A DNA stretch of 64,000 nt from Massilia sp. WG5 (GCF_001412595.2 NZ_CP012640.2:4340001-4404000); one strand, 5' to 3'; positions 44,041 through 52,749 are shown, counted from the stretch's first letter. Numbers and translations: made by a program. The notes: generated by a model from the letters alone, not told the origin.

Positions 44041-44076
44041 CCAACTTGTATGACAATAACATGTCATACAAGTTGG
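44041..44076. promoter_or_regulatory. Perfect inverted-repeat operator of the lldP/regulator intergenic region
   Basis: CCAACTTGTATGACA (44041-44055) and TGTCATACAAGTTGG (44062-44076) are perfect 15-bp arms with a 6-bp spacer. Each arm holds TTGTATGACA(A/T), which fits the FadR-type GntR consensus TNGTNNNACNA. A dimer on each arm could control both the permease operon and the divergent regulator gene. Confidence 0.8.
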
Positions 44077-44105
44077 TTTCCAGTGTAGGCAAGTGCCTAT
44101 ATAAT
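44077..44105 (+). promoter_or_regulatory. Promoter of the FadR/LldR-type regulator gene
   Basis: TTTCCA (44077-44082, 4/6 match to -35) and a perfect TATAAT (44100-44105) have a 17-bp spacer, placing the start near 44112. The -35 touches the operator, so autoregulation is likely. Confidence 0.55.
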
Positions 44106-44151
44106 TGTCAATCGCGTTTTACTGGTCGATCAATGTAGTAAGGAGTCATGC

Positions 44152-44958
44152 ATGGCGCATGCAGGTACATCAAAAGAAGCAATCGTGGCTCCAGGCACGC
44201 TGTCAGACCGTGTTACCGAGGTTCTTCTGGAGAAAATCAGAAGTGGCGAATTTGCCACAGGGACGCGCCTGCCGGCCGAGGCGGCGCTGGCCGAGCGTTT
44301 CGGCGTCAGCCGGACCGTGATCCGCGAAGCCGTCTCGCGCCTGAAGGCCGAGGGACTGGTCGCCACCCACCAGGGCAAGGGCACGCTGATCGTCGGCGCG
44401 AGCCAGCCGGCGCGCTTCCAGATCGATGTCGACGTCGAAAGCTCGGTGCAGGCCGTGCTGCGGGTGATGGAACTGCGCGGCGGCCTCGAAGCCGAAGTGG
44501 CGGCGCTGGCGGCCGAGCGCCGCACCGAGGCCCAGAACGACGAGATCCAGCAGGCGCTGGTGGCGATCGACAAGGCGGTGTCGGCGGGCAGGGATGGCGT
44601 CGACGAGGACCTGGCTTTCCACAATGCGATCGCCAACGCGACCGGGAATCCGCTCTACACCTCGCTGCTGGGCTTCCTGCGCCAGTTCCTGCACGAAGCC
44701 GTCACCCTCGGCCGCATGAGCCAGCCGCGCTTCGGCGACATCAAGACACAGCTGCGCAACGAGCACTGGGCCGTTGCCGAGGCCATCGCCCGGCAGGACG
44801 GGGAAGGGGCGCGCAATGCGGCGCGCCAGCACGTCGCGAATGTCGCGGCGCGCATCCGCGGCGTCGACGTCGACTTCTGGAGCGGCGCCGGACGCGACGT
44901 GGTGCGGCGCCTGGCGGAATCGGAAGAGCAGGTGCTGAAGCAGGCCGGCAAGCGTTAA
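44152..44958 (+). CDS. FadR-subgroup GntR regulator of the lactate/glycolate operon
   Basis: 268 residues. The winged helix is RLPAEAALAERFGVSRTVIREAVSRLKAEGLV (about 39-70), with wing HQGKGTLIV. The FCD domain follows, with the metal/ligand-site residues DLAFHNAIANATGN near 165. It is divergent from lldP-glcDEF and adjacent to a matching operator, so it most likely acts as an LldR/GlcC-like lactate or glycolate sensor. Repressor versus activator cannot be told. The ATG at 44152 has AAGGAG six bases upstream. It is a separate family member from the regulator at 20308-20988. Confidence 0.9.
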   Translation: MAHAGTSKEAIVAPGTLSDRVTEVLLEKIRSGEFATGTRLPAEAALAERFGVSRTVIREAVSRLKAEGLVATHQGKGTLIVGASQPARFQIDVDVESSVQAVLRVMELRGGLEAEVAALAAERRTEAQNDEIQQALVAIDKAVSAGRDGVDEDLAFHNAIANATGNPLYTSLLGFLRQFLHEAVTLGRMSQPRFGDIKTQLRNEHWAVAEAIARQDGEGARNAARQHVANVAARIRGVDVDFWSGAGRDVVRRLAESEEQVLKQAGKR

Positions 44959-44985
44959 GTACGTCGGCCCCTCGGGCGCCGGGCC

Positions 44986-46122
44986 TCAGACGATCCCGAG
45001 GTGTTCCGTCCCGGCCGTCAGGTCGCGGTTCTTCGCGTGCTTGCTGTTGAGTTTGATGTTCAGGCGCAGGTCGTTGACGGAATCGGCGTTGCGCAGCGCA
45101 TCCTCGTAGCTGATCTTGTCCGCTTCGTAGAGGTCGAACAGGGCCTGGTCGAAGGTCTGCATGCCGAGCTCGCGCGACTTCTTCATGATCTCCTTGATCT
45201 CGTGGACTTCGCCCTTGAAGATCAGGTCGGAAATCAGCGGCGAGTTCAGCATGATCTCGATCGCGACCACGCGGCCCTTCGCTTCCTTCTTCGGGATCAG
45301 GCGCTGCGAGATCAGGCCCTTCAGGTTCAGCGACAGGTCCATCAGCAGCTGCTGCCGGCGTTCTTCGGGGAAGAAGTTGATGATGCGGTCGAGCGCCTGG
45401 TTGGCGCTGTTGGCGTGCAGGGTCGCCAGGCACAGGTGGCCGGTCTCCGCAAAGGCGATCGCGTGCTCCATGGTCTCGCGGTCGCGGATCTCGCCGATCT
45501 GGATCACGTCCGGCGCCTGGCGCAGGGAGTTCTTCAGCGCGGCCTCGAAGCTGTCGGTGTCCACGCCCACTTCGCGCTGGGTGATCACGCAGTTGCGGTG
45601 CGGGTGGACGAATTCGACCGGATCCTCGATGGTGATGATGTGGCCGTAGCTGTTCTCGTTGCGATAGCCGACCATCGCCGCCATCGTCGTCGATTTGCCG
45701 GAGCCGGTTGCGCCGACCATGATCACCAGGCCGCGCTTGGCCATGATCACGTCCTTCAGCACGCTCGGCAGTTCGAGGTCCTCGAACTTCGGGATGGTGG
45801 TCGTGATCACGCGCAGCACCATGCCCACGCAGCCCATCTGCATGAAGGCCGAGACGCGGAAGCGTCCCAGGTCGCCGGGGCTGATCGCGAAGTTCGCCTC
45901 TTTCGACAGTTCGAAGCCGGCGGCCTGCTTGTCGTTCATGATGGCGCGCGCCAGGTCGGCCGTGTGGTTGCCGTTGAGGGCCTGGTTCGAGACCGGCGTC
46001 ATCCTGCCGTCGATCTTGATCGCGGGCGGGAAGCCGGCCGTGATGAACAGGTCGGAGCCGCCCTTGCTGACCATCAGGCGCAGCAGGTCGAACATGAATT
46101 TGGAGGCCTGGTCGCGTTCCAT
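44986..46122 (-). CDS. pilU: Type IV pilus ATPase PilU
   Basis: 378 residues of a hexameric secretion ATPase. Walker A is GATGSGKST (137-145), the Asp box is IITIEDPVEFVH, the Walker B-like region is IGEIRDRETM, and the His box is ATLHANSANQ. The C-terminus extends past the PilT core (LNSKHAKNRDLTAGTEHLGIV), as in PilU. It assists PilT in depolymerising pili under load at the inner-membrane base of the machine. It starts 10 bases after pilT ends; together they are one transcript. Confidence 0.93.
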   Translation of the reverse strand: MERDQASKFMFDLLRLMVSKGGSDLFITAGFPPAIKIDGRMTPVSNQALNGNHTADLARAIMNDKQAAGFELSKEANFAISPGDLGRFRVSAFMQMGCVGMVLRVITTTIPKFEDLELPSVLKDVIMAKRGLVIMVGATGSGKSTTMAAMVGYRNENSYGHIITIEDPVEFVHPHRNCVITQREVGVDTDSFEAALKNSLRQAPDVIQIGEIRDRETMEHAIAFAETGHLCLATLHANSANQALDRIINFFPEERRQQLLMDLSLNLKGLISQRLIPKKEAKGRVVAIEIMLNSPLISDLIFKGEVHEIKEIMKKSRELGMQTFDQALFDLYEADKISYEDALRNADSVNDLRLNIKLNSKHAKNRDLTAGTEHLGIV

Positions 46123-46131
46123 CTCTTATCC

Positions 46132-47175
46132 TCAGCCCGGGAAGTTTTCGGGGATCTTCGCGGCCGAGCGGGCAGCTGCGCTGGAGATCACGTTGCGGCG
46201 CACCAGGTCGGTCAGGTTCTGGTCCAGGGTCTGCATGCCGACGCTGGAGCCGGTCTGGATCGCCGAGTACATCTGCGCGATCTTGGCTTCGCGGATCAGG
46301 TTGCGGATTGCCGGCGTGCCGATCATGATCTCGTGCGCGGCCACGCGGCCGCCGCCGTCCTTGGTCTTCAGCAGGGTCTGCGAGATCACGGCCTGCAGCG
46401 ATTCCGACAGCATCGCGCGTACCATCTCCTTTTCTTCGGCCGGGAAGACGTCGACGATACGGTCGATGGTCTTGGCCGCCGACGAGGTGTGCAGGGTGCC
46501 GAACACCAGGTGGCCGGTCTCGGCCGCCGACAGCGCCAGGCGGATCGTTTCCAGGTCGCGCAGCTCGCCGACCAGGATCGCGTCCGGGTCTTCACGCAGG
46601 GCCGAGCGCAGCGCATTGTTGAAGGACAGGGTGTGCGGGCCGACTTCGCGCTGGTTGATCAGGCATTTCTTGGAGTCGTGGACGAACTCGATCGGGTCTT
46701 CGATCGTCAGGATGTGCCCGTACTCATTCTCGTTCAGGTGGTTGACCATCGCGGCCAGCGTGGTCGATTTGCCCGAGCCGGTCGGGCCGGTCACCAGCAC
46801 CAGGCCGCGCGGCCTCAGGGCCAGCTCGCCGAAGATCTTCGGCGCGTTCAGTTCTTCCAGGCTGAGGATCTTGGACGGGATGGTCCGCATCACCGCGGAC
46901 GCGCCGCGTTCCTGGTTGTAGGCGTTGACGCGGAAACGCGCCAGGCCGGGAATCGCGAACGAGAAGTCGCACTCCAGCATCTCTTCGTACTGCTTGCGCT
47001 GGCCGTCGTTCATGATGTCATAGATCATGCCGTGCACGTCCTTGTGCTCCAGCGGCGGCAGGTTGATGCGGCGGACGTCGCCGTGCACGCGGATCATCGG
47101 CGGCAGGCCGGCCGAGAGGTGCAGGTCGGAGGCTTTATTCTTGACCGAGAAGGCGAGGAGTTCTGAGATGTCCAT
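46132..47175 (-). CDS. pilT: Type IV pilus retraction ATPase PilT
   Basis: 347 residues, like Pseudomonas PilT (344). Walker A is GPTGSGKST (130-138), and the Asp box and His box (GTLHTSSAAKTIDRI) are intact. The C-terminal AIRNLIREAKIAQMYSAIQTG motif is essential for retraction in characterised PilT proteins. It drives twitching and DNA uptake. The ATG at 47175 has AGGA six bases upstream. The pilT-pilU/yggS-proC arrangement is conserved in beta- and gammaproteobacteria. Confidence 0.96.
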   Translation of the reverse strand: MDISELLAFSVKNKASDLHLSAGLPPMIRVHGDVRRINLPPLEHKDVHGMIYDIMNDGQRKQYEEMLECDFSFAIPGLARFRVNAYNQERGASAVMRTIPSKILSLEELNAPKIFGELALRPRGLVLVTGPTGSGKSTTLAAMVNHLNENEYGHILTIEDPIEFVHDSKKCLINQREVGPHTLSFNNALRSALREDPDAILVGELRDLETIRLALSAAETGHLVFGTLHTSSAAKTIDRIVDVFPAEEKEMVRAMLSESLQAVISQTLLKTKDGGGRVAAHEIMIGTPAIRNLIREAKIAQMYSAIQTGSSVGMQTLDQNLTDLVRRNVISSAAARSAAKIPENFPG

Positions 47176-47176
47176 T

Positions 47177-47182
47177 TATAAT
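47177..47182 (+). promoter_or_regulatory. -10 box for yggS
   Basis: A perfect TATAAT two bases from the pilT start codon, on the plus strand. The start of transcription would be near 47189, directly before the hairpin at 47192-47244, which would then lie at the 5' end of the yggS leader. No clear -35 is seen inside pilT. Confidence 0.45.
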
Positions 47183-47191
47183 CCTGTGGTG

Positions 47192-47244
47192 GGGGCCACG
47201 CAAACCTGCTGCGCGTCGGATTTCGCTACGGTTTGCGTGGCCCC
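47192..47244. repeat. 15-bp perfect inverted repeat between pilT and yggS
   Basis: GGGGCCACGCAAACC (47192-47206) and GGTTTGCGTGGCCCC (47230-47244) pair perfectly around a 23-base loop. It could be a 5'-leader structure of yggS, an operator or a small mobile repeat. Bases 47202-47223 recur with two mismatches at 15951-15972. Confidence 0.8.
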
Positions 47245-47289
47245 GTTATGCCGCGTGCTGCTCGAAAATATTTCCTACAGAAAACCATT

Positions 47290-47991
47290 ATGTCCACAAT
47301 CGCCGGGAACTTGCAAGCTGTCGAAGCGACAATCCAGGCAGCCTGCGAGGCCGCGTCCAGACCCCGCTCGACGGTCCAGCTGCTGGCCGTATCCAAGACT
47401 TTCCCTGCCGAGGCGGTGCTCGAAGCCGCTGCCTGCGGCCAGCGCGCCTTCGGCGAGAACTATCTGCAGGAAGGCGTCGACAAGATCGCCGCTGTCGCAA
47501 AAGCGCTACCGGATACGCGGCTGGAATGGCATTTCATCGGCCCGATCCAGTCGAACAAGACGCGTCCGATCGCGGCGAATTTCGACTGGGTGCACACGGT
47601 CGAGCGCCTGAAGATCGCCCAGCGCCTGTCCGAGCAGCGCCCGCCCGAGCTGGGGCCGCTGAATATCTGCCTGCAGGTGAACATCAGCGGGGAGGCCAGC
47701 AAGAGCGGCATCCCGCCGGCGGAGCTGCCCGCGCTGGCGCTGGCGGTGGCGGCGCTGCCGAACCTGCGCCTGCGCGGCCTGATGGCCATCCCCGAGCCGC
47801 AGGAAGACCCGGCGCTGCAGCGCCTGCCCTTCGCGCGCCTGCGCGAACTGGCCCAGGACATCGTCAAGTCCGGCATCCACCTCGACACGCTGTCGATGGG
47901 CATGTCCGGCGACATGCGCGCGGCGGTGCTCGAGGGCGCGACGATCGTGCGCGTCGGCAGCGCCATCTTCGGCGCCCGCCACTATGAATAA
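47290..47991 (+). CDS. YggS/PLPBP family pyridoxal-phosphate homeostasis protein
   Basis: 233 residues, like E. coli YggS (234). It is a TIM-barrel protein that binds PLP on the Lys of LLAVSKTFP (near residue 36) and balances vitamin B6 and amino-acid pools rather than catalysing a known reaction. GENYLQEG, WHFIGPIQSNK, and MGMSGDMRAAVLEGATIVRVGSAIFG are the signatures. The ATG at 47290 matches the family start. It lies 13 bases before proC, the common yggS-proC pair. Confidence 0.94.
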   Translation: MSTIAGNLQAVEATIQAACEAASRPRSTVQLLAVSKTFPAEAVLEAAACGQRAFGENYLQEGVDKIAAVAKALPDTRLEWHFIGPIQSNKTRPIAANFDWVHTVERLKIAQRLSEQRPPELGPLNICLQVNISGEASKSGIPPAELPALALAVAALPNLRLRGLMAIPEPQEDPALQRLPFARLRELAQDIVKSGIHLDTLSMGMSGDMRAAVLEGATIVRVGSAIFGARHYE

Positions 47992-48004
47992 ACCAGGGAA
48001 CACT

Positions 48005-48823
48005 ATGAAAATCAGCTTCATCGGCGGCGGCAACATGGCCACCGCCCTCATCGCCGGCCTGGCCGGGAAGCTTGTGCAGGCAGCAAGCATCCACGTGGTC
48101 GATCCGAATGCGGCGGCGCTCGACAGGCTGCGCGAGCGTTATGGCGTGACGACCGCGCCCGAGATCGGCGCCGCCATCGCCGCCAGCGACGTGATCGTGC
48201 TGGCCGTGAAGCCGCAGCAGATGCGCGACGTCGCGCTGCGCCTGCAGTCGCAGCTGGACGCGCGCCCGCTGGTGCTGTCGATCGCCGCCGGCATCCGCGG
48301 CAAGGATTTGTCGCGCTGGCTGGGCGGCTACGGCGCCATCGTGCGCACCATGCCGAATACGCCGGCCCTGATCGGCCAGGGCATCACCGGCATGGTGGCG
48401 ATGGCGGGCGTGAGCGCGGCGCAGAAGGACGCCGCCGACAGCATCCTGCGCGCGGTCGGCAAGACCGTCTGGCTCGATAGCGAAGATGCGATCGATCCGG
48501 TGACGGCGGTGTCCGGCAGCGGCCCGGCCTATGTGTTCTTTTTCCTCGAGGCGATGCAGCAGGCGGCGCTCGAGATGGGATTGACGGCGGAGCAGGGCAG
48601 GGAGCTGGCGATCGCCACCTTCACCGGCGCGGCCCAGCTGGCGGCGCAATCCACCGAACCGGCCGAGGTGCTGCGCCAGCGCGTGACCTCGAAGGGCGGC
48701 ACCACGCACGCGGCCATCGTCAGCATGGAAGCGGCGGGCGTGAAGCAGGCCATCGTCGACGCGATGAAGGCGGCGGCGGCGCGCGGGCGCGAGCTGGGCG
48801 AGGAGATGGGCCGGGACGGCTGA
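48005..48823 (+). CDS. proC: Pyrroline-5-carboxylate reductase
   Basis: 272 residues. It reduces 1-pyrroline-5-carboxylate to proline with NAD(P)H. The Rossmann motif is ISFIGGGNMATALIAGL at the N-terminus, and the C-terminal helical domain contains VTAVSGSGPAYVF and RVTSKGGTTHAAI. The ATG at 48005 has AGGGAA upstream; an earlier in-frame ATG at 47984 would overlap yggS. Confidence 0.96.
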   Translation: MKISFIGGGNMATALIAGLAGKLVQAASIHVVDPNAAALDRLRERYGVTTAPEIGAAIAASDVIVLAVKPQQMRDVALRLQSQLDARPLVLSIAAGIRGKDLSRWLGGYGAIVRTMPNTPALIGQGITGMVAMAGVSAAQKDAADSILRAVGKTVWLDSEDAIDPVTAVSGSGPAYVFFFLEAMQQAALEMGLTAEQGRELAIATFTGAAQLAAQSTEPAEVLRQRVTSKGGTTHAAIVSMEAAGVKQAIVDAMKAAAARGRELGEEMGRDG

Positions 48824-48854
48824 GCGGCCATCGCACAAGGATCCCTGGCGCCGC

Positions 48855-48882
48855 TTGAAGCGCCGGCAGGCCAGCCTATACT
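48855..48882 (+). promoter_or_regulatory. Promoter of the DUF1059 gene
   Basis: TTGAAG (48855-48860) and TATACT (48877-48882), 16-bp spacer. Transcription would begin near 48889, about 25 bases before the ATG at 48914. Confidence 0.55.
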
Positions 48883-48913
48883 GGATTCAGGTAGCTCTGG
48901 TCAGGAGATCATC

Positions 48914-49108
48914 ATGACGCGCAAATACATCGACTGTCGTGAGGTTCCAAGCGAAATGAATTGCAGCATCACGATCGCGGCCGACAGGGAAGATGAACTC
49001 ATCGAAGCCGCGATCCAGCATGCGGTGGCCGTGCACAAGCATGCCGATACGCCCGAGCTGCGCAAGCAGATCAGGCAGGCCATGCACGAAGGCAGGCCGC
49101 CCGAATAG
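48914..49108 (+). CDS. DUF1059 small protein
   Basis: 64 residues matching the short DUF1059 family: an N-terminal Cys-containing segment (KYIDCREVPSEMNCSITIAAD) and a helix ending EAAIQHAVAVHKH. It is cytoplasmic with unknown function. GGAG lies eight bases before the ATG. It is monocistronic and convergent with the YqjK-like gene. Confidence 0.8.
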   Translation: MTRKYIDCREVPSEMNCSITIAADREDELIEAAIQHAVAVHKHADTPELRKQIRQAMHEGRPPE

Positions 49109-49113
49109 CCGTC

Positions 49114-49404
49114 CTAGCGCCGCAACTGCGCCAGCATCGCCAGCCCGCTCTGCGCCATGCGCCAGGCCGACATGCCTGAGGCGGCGACGGCCAGCAGGCG
49201 CTTGCGCCGCATCAGCGCCAGGCCCAGCGTGGCGCCGAGCGCGCCCAGCACCAGCTTCTTGTGGCCGACCACATAGCCGGCCAGCGGATGGCCGAGCGCG
49301 TTCGAGGGCCGCAGCGACTGCAGCTCGACGGCCAGCCCGGTGCGCTGCTCTGCGCAGCGATCGACGAGTTCCGCGCGGCGCGCGGCCAGCGACAGCTTAT
49401 TCAT
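49114..49404 (-). CDS. YqjK-like membrane protein
   Basis: 96 residues beginning MNKLSLAARRAELVDRCAEQRTGLA. A hydrophobic stretch (KKLVLGALGATLGLAL) and a basic MRRKR follow, then a weaker hydrophobic helix. It matches the third protein of the yqjD-yqjE-yqjK set. It overlaps yqjE by eight bases. The function is unknown; the set is thought to be stress-induced and membrane-associated. Confidence 0.75.
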   Translation of the reverse strand: MNKLSLAARRAELVDRCAEQRTGLAVELQSLRPSNALGHPLAGYVVGHKKLVLGALGATLGLALMRRKRLLAVAASGMSAWRMAQSGLAMLAQLRR

Positions 49405-49789
49405 CGATGACTCCCGCATTGGCGCCGGCGGCATGGCGCACGTACTCGACATCCTTGCGCAGTTCGGCCAGGGTGGCCGCGAACAGGGGCGCCTGGGCAT
49501 TCAGCCTGGCGCGTACGCTCGAGACGATGAGCAATGCGCCGATGCCCAGCAGGACCGCCATGCCGGCCACGGCCTGCAGCCGGTAGCTGTCCCAGAACAG
49601 CAGGATGACGAACAGCGCGACCAGCACGATGCTGGCTGCCGCCAGGAACACCGCCAGCAGCGACCACGCGAGGTAGCCGAGCAGGCGGCGCGCGTCTTCC
49701 TGGAATTCGACGGCGGCCAGTTCCAGCCGGGTGCCGACCATGGTGACCAGAGTCGATGCGATACGGCCCACCGCCGCAAGGATCGCCAT
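49397..49789 (-). CDS. YqjE-type phage-holin-family membrane protein
   Basis: 130 residues with two long hydrophobic helices (LAWSLLAVFLAAASIVLVALFVILLFW and LQAVAGMAVLLGIGALLIV) after an amphipathic N-terminal helix. This is the YqjE pattern assigned to a holin superfamily by fold, not by lysis. ATG 49789 is chosen; a GTG at 49792 directly precedes it. It lies 13 bases downstream of the DUF883 gene. Confidence 0.8.
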   Translation of the reverse strand: MAILAAVGRIASTLVTMVGTRLELAAVEFQEDARRLLGYLAWSLLAVFLAAASIVLVALFVILLFWDSYRLQAVAGMAVLLGIGALLIVSSVRARLNAQAPLFAATLAELRKDVEYVRHAAGANAGVIDE

Positions 49790-49802
49790 CACTGAGTGGC
49801 CA

Positions 49803-50123
49803 TTATTTACGGGCGATCAGCATGCCGATCACGACACCGACCGCACCGGCGATGCCGACCGATTTCCACGGATTTTCCTGCACGTATTCGTCGGTCGCCT
49901 TGGCGGCAACCTTGGTCTTCTCGACCACGGCTTCTTCCAGGCGGATGATGTCGTCCTTGGCCTTGACGATGGTGCGCTCGAACTTGGCCTTGGCGGCCTT
50001 CAGCTCGTCGCCGGTCAGCGAACCGCTGTGGCGCAGCCAGGCTTCGGCGTCCTGGATAACGGTCTTCAGGTCGGACAGCAGCTGGTCGCGGGCGCCGGTC
50101 TGGGTCGGGATTTTTTCCATCAT
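49803..50123 (-). CDS. DUF883 family (YqjD/ElaB-like) protein
   Basis: 106 residues: a helical coiled-coil segment (about 15-75) and a C-terminal membrane anchor (SVGIAGAVGVVIGMLIARK) preceded by YVQENPWK, the hallmark of YqjD/ElaB. In E. coli YqjD binds ribosomes at the membrane in stationary phase. AGGTTCACCC before the double ATG favours 50123. It leads the three-gene yqjDEK-like unit. Confidence 0.87.
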   Translation of the reverse strand: MMEKIPTQTGARDQLLSDLKTVIQDAEAWLRHSGSLTGDELKAAKAKFERTIVKAKDDIIRLEEAVVEKTKVAAKATDEYVQENPWKSVGIAGAVGVVIGMLIARK

Positions 50124-50175
50124 GGGTGAACCTCGTCGATGTGAGTGTTGGATAAATTGTGTATTGCGGACAATA

Positions 50176-51030
50176 TTAACCGAATGCATAGTCTAGCGCG
50201 ACACCTGCGAACAGTGCGGCGCCCAGCCAGTTGTTATGACGGAACGCAGCAAAGCACTGCATGCGGTCGCGTCCACGGATCAGGGTGTAGTGGTAGACCG
50301 CCATCCCGGCCGCCACCAGCACGCCGGCCACGAACCACCAGCGCAGCCCCAGCATCCAGCCGCAGACCAGGTCGATGCCCAGCGCCGCCGCGTAGCACAG
50401 CATGACGGCGACTACATCGTATCTGCCGAACGTGATCGCCGAGGTGCGGATGCCGATCCTGAGGTCGTCGTCGCGGTCGACCATCGCGTACTCGGTATCG
50501 TAGGCCACGGCCCAGAACACGTTCGCCACCAGCAGCCACCAGGCCAGCGCCGGCACCTCGCCCTGCACGGCGGCGAAGGACATCGGGATGCCGAAGCCGA
50601 AGGCGATTCCGAGATAGGCCTGGGGAATCGCGAAGAAGCGCTTGAAGTAGGGATAGCTGCCGGCCACGATCACGGCCACCACCGACAGCTGCTTGGTCAG
50701 CGCGTTCAGCGGCAGGATCAGCAGGAAGGAGACGATCGCCAGCACCGCCGCGACCATCAGCGCTTCCCAGCCCTTGATGCGGCCGCTGGTCAGCGGGCGG
50801 TCGACGGTGCGCTTGACGTGGCGGTCGAAGTCGCGGTCGGCGTAGTCGTTGATCGCGCAGCCGCTCGATCGCATCAGGGCGGTGCCGAGCACGAAGATGA
50901 GGACCAGCATCGGATCGGGCCGTCCGCCCGACGCCATCCACAAGGCCCACAAGGTTGGCCACAGCAGCAGCAGGATGCCGATCGGCTTGTCGGCACGGAC
51001 CAGGCGGAGGTAGAGCGCCAGCTTGTTCAT
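50176..51030 (-). CDS. ubiA: 4-hydroxybenzoate octaprenyltransferase
   Basis: 284 residues with about eight membrane helices. The two Asp-rich motifs are [12 protein letters not shown] (near 68) and [12 protein letters not shown] (near 190), which bind the polyprenyl diphosphate with Mg2+. It prenylates 4-hydroxybenzoate in ubiquinone synthesis. The ATG at 51030 gives the family length; in-frame upstream sequence to 51090 is not needed. The ribosome site is weak. It is isolated from other ubi genes here. Confidence 0.95.
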   Translation of the reverse strand: MNKLALYLRLVRADKPIGILLLLWPTLWALWMASGGRPDPMLVLIFVLGTALMRSSGCAINDYADRDFDRHVKRTVDRPLTSGRIKGWEALMVAAVLAIVSFLLILPLNALTKQLSVVAVIVAGSYPYFKRFFAIPQAYLGIAFGFGIPMSFAAVQGEVPALAWWLLVANVFWAVAYDTEYAMVDRDDDLRIGIRTSAITFGRYDVVAVMLCYAAALGIDLVCGWMLGLRWWFVAGVLVAAGMAVYHYTLIRGRDRMQCFAAFRHNNWLGAALFAGVALDYAFG

Positions 51031-51170
51031 TTCGGGTTTTAAATTGAAAATTTGCAAGATCAAGATTTTAGCCTGTTCATGGCGCACCATCGACTATGCA
51101 CAAAGTATGACGAACGCGACCGGGCTACGATGCCGGCTTTCGATGATGAAAAAACCATGAGGAGACATGC

Positions 51171-51746
51171 ATGCAGTTCGCAAGTATCGTGGTGGCAGCC
51201 GGTATCGGAATCGGCTCCTTTGCGCTGGTCGAAGCCGGCGCCAGGGCGGACCAGGCCGACGGGGACCGCATCCGGAGCGAGTGGACCGAAGCGCAATCGC
51301 TGCGCGAGCTCCCGGCCGGGATCCAGGCCCTGCTGGGCGTCGGACTGGGCGAGGAAGGCGGCATCGCCGACCGCGGCGACCGCTTCAATTCCTCCGACGT
51401 GAGCGGGAGCGGCCTGCCCCAGCGCCGCTTCGCGCTCGGCGCGGTGAACGGCGACACCGCCGTGGTGGCCGTGGAGCAGGGCGGGCGCGGGTATCACGTG
51501 CAGATGGTGGAATTCAGGCAGGTGGGGGCGACCTGGGAGCCGGTCCGCTGCGCGATGGGCGGCGAGCCGCCGCGGCGCAGCACCGAGCTGCTGGAAAGCA
51601 TCGTGGTGCACCCGGCGGCGGCGCCGGGCGCCTGCCGCCTGCCCGGCTTTCATCCGGACGCCGGACCGGCGACGGCGGCCGCGATGGTGCCCGCGCTTGC
51701 GCCCCCGCCCGCGCCCCAGCGTTTCAGGCCGCGGCCTGGAGGGTGA
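51171..51746 (+). CDS. Hypothetical exported protein
   Basis: 191 residues. The start is ATG 51171 with AGGAGA upstream. The first 25 residues (FASIVVAAGIGIGSFALVEAGARA) look like a signal peptide or short anchor. The body is acidic with FALGAVNGDTAVVAVEQGGRGYHVQMVEF, a beta-rich stretch. The last 40 residues are Pro/Ala-rich and probably disordered. I do not recognise a family. Its 3' end overlaps oxyR by 23 bases, in convergence. Confidence 0.65.
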   Translation: MQFASIVVAAGIGIGSFALVEAGARADQADGDRIRSEWTEAQSLRELPAGIQALLGVGLGEEGGIADRGDRFNSSDVSGSGLPQRRFALGAVNGDTAVVAVEQGGRGYHVQMVEFRQVGATWEPVRCAMGGEPPRRSTELLESIVVHPAAAPGACRLPGFHPDAGPATAAAMVPALAPPPAPQRFRPRPGG

Positions 51747-52674
51747 CCATCTCCACGCCCGGCAGTCCGCATTCGGCGACGGCATTCACCACGGCGTCGA
51801 TCGCGGCGCGGCGCGTAAAACTCTTGCGCCAGACGATCACCACGCGGCGCGACGGCGCCGGTTCCTGGAAGGGCACGAAGCTCAGCATGCCGTGCGGGTC
51901 CTTCATGTCCGGCACCGAGGCGCGCGGCAGCACGGTCAGGCCGATGCCGCTGGCGACCATGTGGCGGATCGTCTCCAGCGAGGAGCCCTCGAAGGTGCGC
52001 TGCATGCCGTTGCCGGCGCTCGGCGAGGACGAGAAGCGCGCCATCTCCGGGCACACTTCCAGCACCTGGTCGCGGAAGCAGTGGCCGGCGCCCAGCAGCA
52101 GCATGGTCTCGCTCTTGAGGTCTTCGGCGGAGATCTCCTTGCGCGTGGCCCAGGGGTGCGTCTTCGGCATCGCAACCACGAAGGGCTCGTCGTACAGCGG
52201 TTGTACTGCCATGCCGTGTTCCGGCAGCGGCAGGGCCATGATGGCGGCGTCCAGCTCGCCCTGGCGCAGCAGGTCGAGCAGCTTGACCGTGAAATTCTCC
52301 TGCAGCACCAGCGGCATCTGCGGCACGTACTCGATCAGGTTCTTGACCAGCGGCGGCAGCAGGTAGGGGCCGATGGTGTAGATCACGCCCAGGCGCAACG
52401 GGCCCGCCAGAGGGTCCTTGTTCTGCTTGGCCAGTTCCTTGATCGCGGCGGTCTGTTCCAGCACGCGTTCGGCCTGGGCCACGATCTGCGCGCCCAGCGG
52501 CGTCACCGAGACTTCCGAGCCGCCGCGTTCGAACAGCGTGACGCCCAGCTCATCCTCGAGCTTCTTGATGGCGACAGACAAGGTCGGCTGTGCAACGAAG
52601 CAAGCCTCGGCGGCGTGGCCGAAATGCCTGGCGCGCGCGACGGCAACGATGTATTTGAGTTCGGTCAGGGTCAT
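51724..52674 (-). CDS. oxyR: Hydrogen peroxide-sensing LysR regulator OxyR
   Basis: 316 residues. The N-terminal helix-turn-helix (about 15-45) is followed by the periplasmic-binding-like sensor domain. The redox pair is C199 in GHCFRD and C208 in EVCPE, at the same numbers as in E. coli OxyR. Oxidation to a disulfide by H2O2 switches on katG, ahp and related genes. No catalase or ahp gene is adjacent. The divergent region to the pilus ATPase gene is 119 bases. Confidence 0.96.
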   Translation of the reverse strand: MTLTELKYIVAVARARHFGHAAEACFVAQPTLSVAIKKLEDELGVTLFERGGSEVSVTPLGAQIVAQAERVLEQTAAIKELAKQNKDPLAGPLRLGVIYTIGPYLLPPLVKNLIEYVPQMPLVLQENFTVKLLDLLRQGELDAAIMALPLPEHGMAVQPLYDEPFVVAMPKTHPWATRKEISAEDLKSETMLLLGAGHCFRDQVLEVCPEMARFSSSPSAGNGMQRTFEGSSLETIRHMVASGIGLTVLPRASVPDMKDPHGMLSFVPFQEPAPSRRVVIVWRKSFTRRAAIDAVVNAVAECGLPGVEMVTLQAAA

Positions 52675-52743
52675 GGGCTTCAGGATTACAACGGTTGCCG
52701 CTTGTTGAGTAGGTGAACACTATTTTAGCTTTAAAGCTGTCGA

Positions 52744-52749
52744 TATAAT
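52744..52749 (+). promoter_or_regulatory. -10 box for the third pilus ATPase gene
   Basis: A perfect TATAAT 45 bases before the ATG at 52794. A 12-bp palindrome AGCTTTAAAGCT (52727-52738) lies immediately upstream and may be an operator. The -35 is weak. Confidence 0.5.
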
